Source: a bacterium (GTDB lineage: Bacteria; Patescibacteriota; Minisyncoccia; Minisyncoccales; UBA10102). From it: DNA of 17,187 nucleotides. The position numbers and the translations under genes were made by a program. The stretch covers positions 1-17,187 of the forward strand of contig JAUYJZ010000032.1 of NCBI GenBank assembly GCA_030698465.1. Reading direction: 5' to 3'. The notes under the pieces were generated by a model. It had not been told where the DNA came from, ran no database searches, and was given only the letters and a program-made list of their open reading frames with translations. Position 1 is the stretch's first letter; every line of letters starts with the position of its first letter. Below, piece by piece: positions 12,531 to 17,187 of this stretch.

Positions 12531-14741
12531 TTAAGGAGAAAACCAGTCAGACGTTTCAGAGTCCTCACCTTTGGGAACGCCGTACACCTCTCTTGGTTTT
12601 GCTCCCTCTCCAGGGCCAATGACTCCTCTCTCCTCTAAAATATCCAGAAGACGGGCCGCCCTGGCGTATCCAACCTTCAATCTCCTCTGCAGCAGGGAAG
12701 CTGAGGCCTTTTTCGCCTCCACAACCACCCTTTTTGCCTCATCATACAAGGAGTCTTCATCTTTCCCACCCACATCCATGGATGCGATGCTGTCGGCAAC
12801 CTGCTGGGAAAGCTCATCTTCTGCAATCTCTTCTCGGACAAAATCTTTGGTATTCTTTTGAATCCACTCAACAACCCGCTTCACGTCCTTGTCTGAGACA
12901 TAGGCGCCCTGAATTCTTTTAGGACGTGAGAAATCAGAGGAAATAAATAGCATATCTCCTCTCCCCAAAAGCTTTTCTGCGCCAGCTACATCCAGAATGG
13001 TGCGGGAATCCACTTGTGAGGCAACCTGAAAGGCAATACGAGCTGTAATGTTTGCCTTAATCAACCCCGTAATCACCTCCACAGAGGGACGCTGAGTTGC
13101 CAAGACCAGATGAATGCCCACGGCCCGCGCCATCTGGGCCAAGCGCACGACCAAGGCCTCAATATCTTTTCCACGCGAGGCCATGAGATCGGCTAACTCG
13201 TCAATGATGAGGACGATATAGGGCATGGACTCTAGTTTGAGTTCTCCTTTCTTCTTTCCATTCCCGTCTCCTTGGCGTGGTGCCAATGAGGCGACTTGCT
13301 CCTGCTCTTTCAAAGCATGATAGTTTGCAATGTCGCGGGTCCTGGCGGCAGCCAGCACCTGGAATCGCCTTTCCATCTCTTTTACCAGCCATTTTAAAGC
13401 ATTGAGGGTGCGTTGGGTATCCAAAATCACCGGGGTCAAAAGATGCGGGAGGTCGTTATACACGGGGAACTCTACTCGCTTGGGGTCAACCAAAATGAAC
13501 CTGAGATTGGAAGGTGGGTTGCGGTAAATCAGGCTCAAGATGATGTTGCTCAAGGCGATGGTTTTCCCCGTTCCCGTGGCTCCTGACACTAAAAGGTGAG
13601 GCATACGATGCAGGTCTGTGAAAATGGGGTTTCCCGCCACATCCTTTCCCAAAGACATAAGTAATGGGTCCAGGGAGTTCTTAAACCTAGAGTTTTCAAT
13701 TAAGGTACGGAGTCGCACCGTGCTTCTTATCTTGTTGGGAATTTCAATGCCCACCAAAGATCTCCCGGGAATGGGGGCCTCAATACGAATAGGGTGGGCA
13801 GCTAAAGCTAAAGCCAGGTCATTTGAGAGAGTCGTAATGCGGGCTAACTTAATTCCTTCAGCGGGCTTAAATGCATACTGTGTAACGGCGGGTCCGATGT
13901 TCACTTCAGAAATCTCAACCGGAATATCAAAGTTGGCCAGGGTTTTTTTAATGATTGCAGAATAGATTTTAATATCCCCTGCGTTGGGTACTCCCGATTC
14001 TGCCTCCAAAATAGAGGAGGGCGGAAAAGTATAGCTGCCAGCCAAAGGCAGAGTCTGAAAACCCCCTTCCTGCTCTTTTACTCCCTTCCCGCCTCCTCGG
14101 CGGGTCGCTGATGAGGCGACTTCCTCTTCCTCTTCTATTCGTAAGTCTTGACTTTTGGGTTCGGGTTCCAGCGCCTGCACGTCAAAACGAGGCTCAAATA
14201 TTTTCCGCATCTTCTCCTTTGCCCCCTGAGCAAAAGAAGACTCTTGAATCTTTTCATGGTCCAACAACTGCCAGAAGATAATACCCGAAACCGCAACAAG
14301 AGCGGCAAAGACAATCTCTCCCACCCACAAACCAAAAGCAGAGAACACAGGCCAAGAAACAACAAAACCCAGCCAGCCTGCTGCCTCTGTAATTTCCCGT
14401 TCACGAAAGCGGGCAAGGGTCCCCACAATTCCCCCCGCTCCCACAAAAAGTAAGAGCAAGGCGAGCATGACCTGCCACCATCCCCAATATCTCATACCAA
14501 AGAATACCAAGCCCGAGATAACCAAGAACAAGGGAATCAAGAACACCACTTTTCCCACCAAGAGAACAGAGAAATCAAAGAGCAGGGCTCCGGCCGATCC
14601 CGCCTTTTGAAAAAAAGCGAAGGCAAAAATGAGGGCTAGTACAAACATCAAAATCCCTGCAATCTTTGACTTTGCCGTATCGGGAATCTTTACATTGAAC
14701 CCTCCTCCGTTGCGCTTGTTGTTCTTTTTCTTTCGTGCCAC
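12531..14741 (-). CDS. ftsK: FtsK/SpoIIIE DNA translocase
   Basis: Membrane-anchored ATPase that pumps chromosomal DNA at the division septum. 736 residues from a GTG start. An N-terminal basic segment is followed by about four membrane helices (28-45, 57-83, 88-108, 123-160), a linker (160-255), the alpha domain (about 258-345), and the motor with Walker A GATGTGKT (387-394) and Walker B YIVLIIDELADLM (508-520). The C-terminal winged-helix gamma domain is at about 660-722 (ASASLLQRRLKVGYARAARLLDILEERGVIGP). GTG is supported by TATAAT eight bases upstream. Two in-frame copies of a 45-bp repeat lie in the linker (residues about 206-220) and in a motor-domain loop (about 481-495). Confidence 0.96.
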   Translation of the reverse strand: MARKKKNNKRNGGGFNVKIPDTAKSKIAGILMFVLALIFAFAFFQKAGSAGALLFDFSVLLVGKVVFLIPLFLVISGLVFFGMRYWGWWQVMLALLLLFVGAGGIVGTLARFREREITEAAGWLGFVVSWPVFSAFGLWVGEIVFAALVAVSGIIFWQLLDHEKIQESSFAQGAKEKMRKIFEPRFDVQALEPEPKSQDLRIEEEEEVASSATRRGGGKGVKEQEGGFQTLPLAGSYTFPPSSILEAESGVPNAGDIKIYSAIIKKTLANFDIPVEISEVNIGPAVTQYAFKPAEGIKLARITTLSNDLALALAAHPIRIEAPIPGRSLVGIEIPNKIRSTVRLRTLIENSRFKNSLDPLLMSLGKDVAGNPIFTDLHRMPHLLVSGATGTGKTIALSNIILSLIYRNPPSNLRFILVDPKRVEFPVYNDLPHLLTPVILDTQRTLNALKWLVKEMERRFQVLAAARTRDIANYHALKEQEQVASLAPRQGDGNGKKKGELKLESMPYIVLIIDELADLMASRGKDIEALVVRLAQMARAVGIHLVLATQRPSVEVITGLIKANITARIAFQVASQVDSRTILDVAGAEKLLGRGDMLFISSDFSRPKRIQGAYVSDKDVKRVVEWIQKNTKDFVREEIAEDELSQQVADSIASMDVGGKDEDSLYDEAKRVVVEAKKASASLLQRRLKVGYARAARLLDILEERGVIGPGEGAKPREVYGVPKGEDSETSDWFSP
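13257..13301. repeat. 45-bp repeat inside ftsK motor loop (copy B)
   Basis: Matches the segment at 14082-14126 in 36 of 45 positions by hand count. It codes for QVASLAPRQGDGNG in frame. The hairpin TTGGC (13272-13276), loop GTGGT, GCCAA (13282-13286) has its counterpart in copy A with a compensating pair. It lies between IANYHALKE and the Walker B strand, a loop of variable length in the family. Confidence 0.6.
14082..14126. repeat. 45-bp repeat inside ftsK linker (copy A)
   Basis: Codes for EVASSATRRGGGKG in frame. Alternative hairpins are CCCGCC (14088-14093) with GGCGGG (14099-14104), GTCGC (14104-14108) with GCGAC (14116-14120), and TCGGC (14097-14101) with GCTGA (14107-14111). The 12 bases AAGTCGCCTCAT (minus strand) are identical in both copies, and the GTCGCC...GCGAC portion recalls the first hairpin of uvrC element 1 (1963-1977). 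Confidence 0.6.
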
Positions 14742-14749
14742 GTTTCTTT

Positions 14750-14778
14750 ATTATATCAAGAATCTCTGAGTTATCCAA
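14750..14778 (-). promoter_or_regulatory. Predicted ftsK promoter, -10 box 8 bases before the GTG
   Basis: Minus strand: TTGGAT (14778-14773), a 17-base spacer, a perfect TATAAT (14755-14750), then AAAGAAAC and the GTG start. Transcription would begin at or within a base or two of the start codon, implying a leaderless ftsK-recA mRNA. Confidence 0.6.
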
Positions 14779-14794
14779 TGTGGAAATCTTTTCT

Positions 14795-14827
14795 ACCAAA
14801 AAACCGCCTGTTTGGCGATTCTTTGGT
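14795..14827. terminator. Terminator-like hairpin between hicA and ftsK
   Basis: ACCAAAAAACCGCC (14795-14808) pairs with GGCGATTCTTTGGT (14814-14827) through 14 pairs including two wobbles, loop TGTTT. On the minus strand the stem ends in GGCGG followed by six T, fitting a Rho-independent terminator for hicBA. Bases 14793-14820 match 15780-15807 in the same orientation at 27 of 28 positions. Confidence 0.65.
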
Positions 14828-14839
14828 TCTAAAACTAAC

Positions 14840-15049
14840 CTATAACTCCTCGGGGGTGAGTCCAGTATGTTTGGCAATACGAGAAAGCATTTTGGGCCCT
14901 ATTTCCTCCCTATCATGAAATGCAAACGTAAAATTGGGCTTTCCACGCTTTGCGAGAATTCTGTGTGAACCTCTTTGTCGTTTAATGCTCCAACCAGAGT
15001 GCAGCAAGGCGTTGAGCACCTCCAATGCTTTAGCTGCGTGCCATTCCAT
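14840..15049 (-). CDS. hicA: HicA toxin (mRNA interferase)
   Basis: Small double-stranded RNA-binding-like toxin that cleaves mRNA and is neutralised by HicB. 69 residues: VLNALLHSGWSIKRQRGSHRILAKRGKP, FAFHDREEIGPKMLSRIAKHTGLTPEEL. The GSH motif has the catalytic His of the family (His29), and the second half follows the usual H-x-x-x-x-I/L pattern and GLT-EEL end. It begins inside hicB with a 20-base overlap, antitoxin gene first, the reverse of the E. coli order. No separate Shine-Dalgarno sequence is seen, so translation is probably coupled to hicB. A terminator follows. Confidence 0.9.
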   Translation of the reverse strand: MEWHAAKALEVLNALLHSGWSIKRQRGSHRILAKRGKPNFTFAFHDREEIGPKMLSRIAKHTGLTPEEL

Positions 15050-15275
15050 GCCCTAACAGAGAAGACACTGCAGACGGCATGCTTCCTTGCTCTACGGTGT
15101 CAGCAAGCGTTCGAAGCGCAACAGCGTATGCCCGGCGTAGAGCTTCTGCCCTGGTAGTACCATAGGCCATGGCTCCTGGTACATCAGGAATCTCAACAAT
15201 CCATCTACCATCTTCTTCGCGTTCCACCTCAATTGCAAAGGGGAAAACACCTTTTTTTTGCTTGATTTTCTTCAT
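15030..15275 (-). CDS. hicB: HicB-like antitoxin
   Basis: Partner of the overlapping hicA toxin. 81 residues: after a lysine-rich start, FPFAIEVEREEDGRWIVEIP, DVPGAMAYGTTRAEALRRAY and VALRTLADTVEQG follow the partial RNase H-like fold of HicB (W-x-x-x-x-P-D-x-PG...YG-T-x-x-EA). It ends without a recognisable HTH or ribbon-helix-helix region, so it is the short form; autoregulation by DNA binding is uncertain. The ATG is six bases after the predicted -10 box, with no Shine-Dalgarno sequence. The last 20 bases overlap hicA. Confidence 0.87.
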   Translation of the reverse strand: MKKIKQKKGVFPFAIEVEREEDGRWIVEIPDVPGAMAYGTTRAEALRRAYAVALRTLADTVEQGSMPSAVSSLLGHGMARS

Positions 15276-15281
15276 ATTTTC

Positions 15282-15310
15282 ATACTATCCTATTCATAAA
15301 ATACGGTCAA
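15282..15310 (-). promoter_or_regulatory. Predicted hicBA promoter, -10 box 6 bases before the ATG
   Basis: Minus strand: TTGACC (15310-15305), a 17-base spacer, TAGTAT (15287-15282), GAAAAT, then the hicB ATG. The six-base gap is the same as for uvrC and for the membrane protein gene at 3160. A run of nine C (15317-15325) lies just upstream of the -35 box. Confidence 0.6.
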
Positions 15311-15348
15311 ACTGTTCCCCCCCCCATTGGACGACGTTAGAACCTGTT

Positions 15349-15768
15349 TCATTTCATATAATCTCTCATCTTTTTGACCATATCTTTAACTTCTCGAGAT
15401 ACATCCTCATTGACCATATTTTCCTTTGCATAATTGATTATTGGGCGTATTGACTCAATCTTCACGCCAAATTTATCCATCCACTCATATCTTGGAAAAA
15501 CCCACAAGTGAAACAAACCATGATGGGTTCCTTCATCTTGGAAAAAACATACGGCTCTAATCCCCAAAACCTCTCTCATACCTTTTCGTAGCTTTCTAAC
15601 TAAATCAGAAAATTCATTCGTTTCCTCATCATCAAATTCATCCAAAGATATCTTTCCCTTTGTTGAGGCAATAATAAAAAAACCTGGAATCGGGACCTCC
15701 CAATCTTGGTGGATATCAAAATATTCAGTAACAATTATTTTCTCGTTTGCAAAAAGTTTTTCTTCCAT
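15349..15768 (-). CDS. HIT-like (histidine triad superfamily) protein, atypical motif
   Basis: Probable nucleotide-binding hydrolase or transferase of the HIT superfamily (related to Ap4A hydrolases). 139 residues. An N-terminal strand with PIPGFFIIASTKGKISLDEF (26-45) fits the HIT pattern of a substrate-cradling strand and loop; a helix with EFSDLVRKLRKGM follows. The triad region is THHGLFHLWVFPR (81-93): aligned on PR, only the central, nucleophile-position His87 is kept, and the outer two are Leu and Trp. Two more His (82, 83) lie just before. TAGGA is 9 bases before the ATG, one of few Shine-Dalgarno-like sites here. It lies between the rpoC terminator and hicBA. The superfamily call is moderately sure; the substrate is unknown. 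Confidence 0.65.
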   Translation of the reverse strand: MEEKLFANEKIIVTEYFDIHQDWEVPIPGFFIIASTKGKISLDEFDDEETNEFSDLVRKLRKGMREVLGIRAVCFFQDEGTHHGLFHLWVFPRYEWMDKFGVKIESIRPIINYAKENMVNEDVSREVKDMVKKMRDYMK

Positions 15769-15784
15769 ATTTTTTTATCCTACC

Positions 15785-15812
15785 AAAAAACCGCCCGTTT
15801 GGCGATTTTTTT
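15785..15812. terminator. Bidirectional terminator between rpoC and the HIT-like gene
   Basis: On the minus strand, seven A then TCGCC-AAACG-GGCGG then six T: a five-pair core (one T-G) extended by A-T pairs, so a U-tract exists in either direction. It follows rpoC by about 30 bases and is nearly identical to the hairpin at 14795-14827. A second perfect hairpin, CCTTAGT-GAG-ACTAAGG (15820-15836), lies between it and the rpoC stop. Confidence 0.75.
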
Positions 15813-15841
15813 GATGTCTCCTTAGTGAGACTAAGGGATGA

Positions 15842-17187
15842 CTAGCCCTGCGGTTTCTTGAACCCTGTGCCAGCCGGGATGAGTTTCCCGATAATCACAT
15901 TCTCTTTCAAGCCACGCAGCCGGTCTTCCTTGCCTTCCAAGGATGCCTTAATGAGCACGCGAGAGGTCTCCTGGAAAGAGGCAGAAGAGAGGAAACTTTC
16001 TGTGGTCAGGGCAATCTTTGAAATTCCCAACAAGAGCAGTGTTCCTATGGCACCCTTTTTTGCAGCCTTCTTTATCCGAGTATTCTCTTCTAATAGAGAG
16101 GTTCGCTCAATCACCTCCCCTTCTGTAAACCTAGTGTCTCCGGCATCTTTTATACGAACCCTTGAGAACATTTGACGTACTATGGTTTCAATATGTTTGT
16201 CGTGAATGGATGCCCCTTGAGAAGTGTAGATGCCCTGCACTTCCTTTACAATGTATCCTGCGGTGTTGTCTTTTCCGGTCAATGCAAATACCTCTTGAAG
16301 ATCCAGGTGCCCTTCGCACAGTTGTTGGCCCTTGGTTATTAAGTCTCCTTCTTTCACCCACAAGGCGCGCTTGGCAGGAATCTGATATTCCATGACTTCC
16401 TCTTTTGCCTTTGTCTCTATATCCTTCCCTTTGATTTTCACTATGCCTTCTGCGGTCACCTCAACCACCTTTCCTTGAACTTCAGAAACCACCGCTTTGC
16501 CTGAAGGGATTCTTCCTTCAAAGATTTCCTCCACACGAGGCAAACCCTGTGTGATATCGCCTCCTCCCGCAACTCCTCCTGTATGAAAGGTTCTCATGGT
16601 GAGCTGAGTTCCAGGCTCTCCAATGGATTGTGCAGCCACAATACCGACTGCAGATCCCAGCTCAATTTCTTGGTTTTTTCCCAGATCCCAGCCATAGCAA
16701 CGCTGGCATACTCCTCGCACCGCCTTGCATGACAGAGGTGAGCGAACCTGAACCTCACTTACCTTTTCCTGCTCCCCTATTATCTGAGCCTTATCCCAAT
16801 CAATGTATTCCCCCTTCTTCAGAATCCCCTTGAGGTCCACCAAAGAAACACGCCCAGCTAACTTTAAAGCAATATTTTGGCCGAGCTCTTCTGCTGCCTT
16901 CTTGGTAATGGTAATACCCACGGTGTCTTTGCAATCAGGCAAGGTCACAAGCACGTCATGGGCAACATCAATCAAGCGGCGAGTCAGATATCCTGCCGTA
17001 GATGTTCTCAAGGCGGTATCTGCCGTCCCCTTTCTTGCGCCATGCGTGGAAATAAAGTATTCCAGCACGTTAAATCCTTCCTTAAAGGAACTGATTACAG
17101 GCAGCTCAATGATGCGGCCAGCCGGGTTAATCACCAATCCCTTCATCCCGGCCATCTGAACGGGTTGGGACCAAGAACCTCTGGCCC
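15842..17187 (-). CDS. rpoC: RNA polymerase beta' subunit (C-terminal ~447 residues, partial)
   Basis: Catalytic-core subunit of RNA polymerase. The frame is open at the right edge (ARGSWSQPVQMAGMKGLV, matching the family ARG...Q-AGMRGLM block), so the N-terminal part with the active-site aspartates lies outside. Seen: the bridge/trigger region ISTHGARKGTADTALRTSTAGYLTRRL, zinc-binding Cys motif with C-x6-C-x2-C (SCKAVRGVCQRCYGWDLG), AAQSIGEPGTQLTMRTFHTGG, LPRVEEIFEGR, and the conserved end SFLSSASFQETSRVLIKASLEGKEDRLRGLKENVIIGKLIPAGTGF. A terminator follows, so the rpoC transcript probably ends before the HIT-like gene. Confidence 0.97.
   Translation of the reverse strand, partial: ARGSWSQPVQMAGMKGLVINPAGRIIELPVISSFKEGFNVLEYFISTHGARKGTADTALRTSTAGYLTRRLIDVAHDVLVTLPDCKDTVGITITKKAAEELGQNIALKLAGRVSLVDLKGILKKGEYIDWDKAQIIGEQEKVSEVQVRSPLSCKAVRGVCQRCYGWDLGKNQEIELGSAVGIVAAQSIGEPGTQLTMRTFHTGGVAGGGDITQGLPRVEEIFEGRIPSGKAVVSEVQGKVVEVTAEGIVKIKGKDIETKAKEEVMEYQIPAKRALWVKEGDLITKGQQLCEGHLDLQEVFALTGKDNTAGYIVKEVQGIYTSQGASIHDKHIETIVRQMFSRVRIKDAGDTRFTEGEVIERTSLLEENTRIKKAAKKGAIGTLLLLGISKIALTTESFLSSASFQETSRVLIKASLEGKEDRLRGLKENVIIGKLIPAGTGFKKPQG

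Noticed and set aside
1..17187. CRISPR arrays, insertion sequences with transposases, integrases, or an alternative genetic code.
   Set aside because: I saw no regularly spaced repeats with spacers, no transposase or integrase reading frame, and TGA is used as a normal stop.

Overview
The window reads as a chromosomal segment of a Candidate Phyla Radiation (Patescibacteria) bacterium, most likely Parcubacteria-like. This is an inference from the compact gene set, short housekeeping proteins, scarce Shine-Dalgarno sequences, an RNase J, a membrane-anchored solute-binding protein with no transporter genes beside it, and small palindromes lying inside coding regions. TGA is used as a stop (RNase J, HIT protein), so there is no sign of TGA recoding.

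Layout. Bases 1-1508 (minus) hold the N-terminal 502 residues of UvrA, divergent from uvrC (1577-3079, plus). Rightward from there come a small four-helix membrane protein, secG, a solute-binding protein with a peptidoglycan-binding domain inserted in it, a tRNA-Leu touching that gene's stop codon, a 276-base structured non-coding stretch with a tRNA-like cloverleaf, rnj (RNase J) and trpS. A phosphohexomutase (minus) meets trpS tail to tail on a shared CTAG and is divergent from the classical rpsF-ssb-rpsR cluster. From 11503 to the right edge all genes are on the minus strand: rpoC (C-terminal part), a HIT-like protein, hicB-hicA, ftsK and recA.

Functional themes. Nucleotide excision repair (UvrA, UvrC), recombination and single-strand protection (RecA, SSB), chromosome translocation (FtsK), transcription (RpoC), RNA decay (RNase J), translation (S6, S18, TrpRS, tRNA-Leu), secretion (SecG) and sugar-phosphate metabolism. 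The accessory part is a HicBA toxin-antitoxin pair with a HIT-like gene, about 1 kb between two terminator copies that match at 27 of 28 bases.

Most notable signal. No unknown protein system is visible. What stands out is a dense population of small palindromic elements, several in frame inside essential genes. uvrC carries three, and a fourth supplies its stop codon where the usual C-terminal HhH domain is missing. Two uvrC copies share architecture, a 12-bp stem and a GCAG loop, while the stems differ by compensatory changes. Two 45-bp copies lie in ftsK and one hairpin insert lies in uvrA. Two 88-bp elements of identical length with 12-bp inverted arms sit directly before secG and ssb and supply both start codons. 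Several promoters have a -10 box 6-8 bases before the start codon, which suggests leaderless mRNAs.
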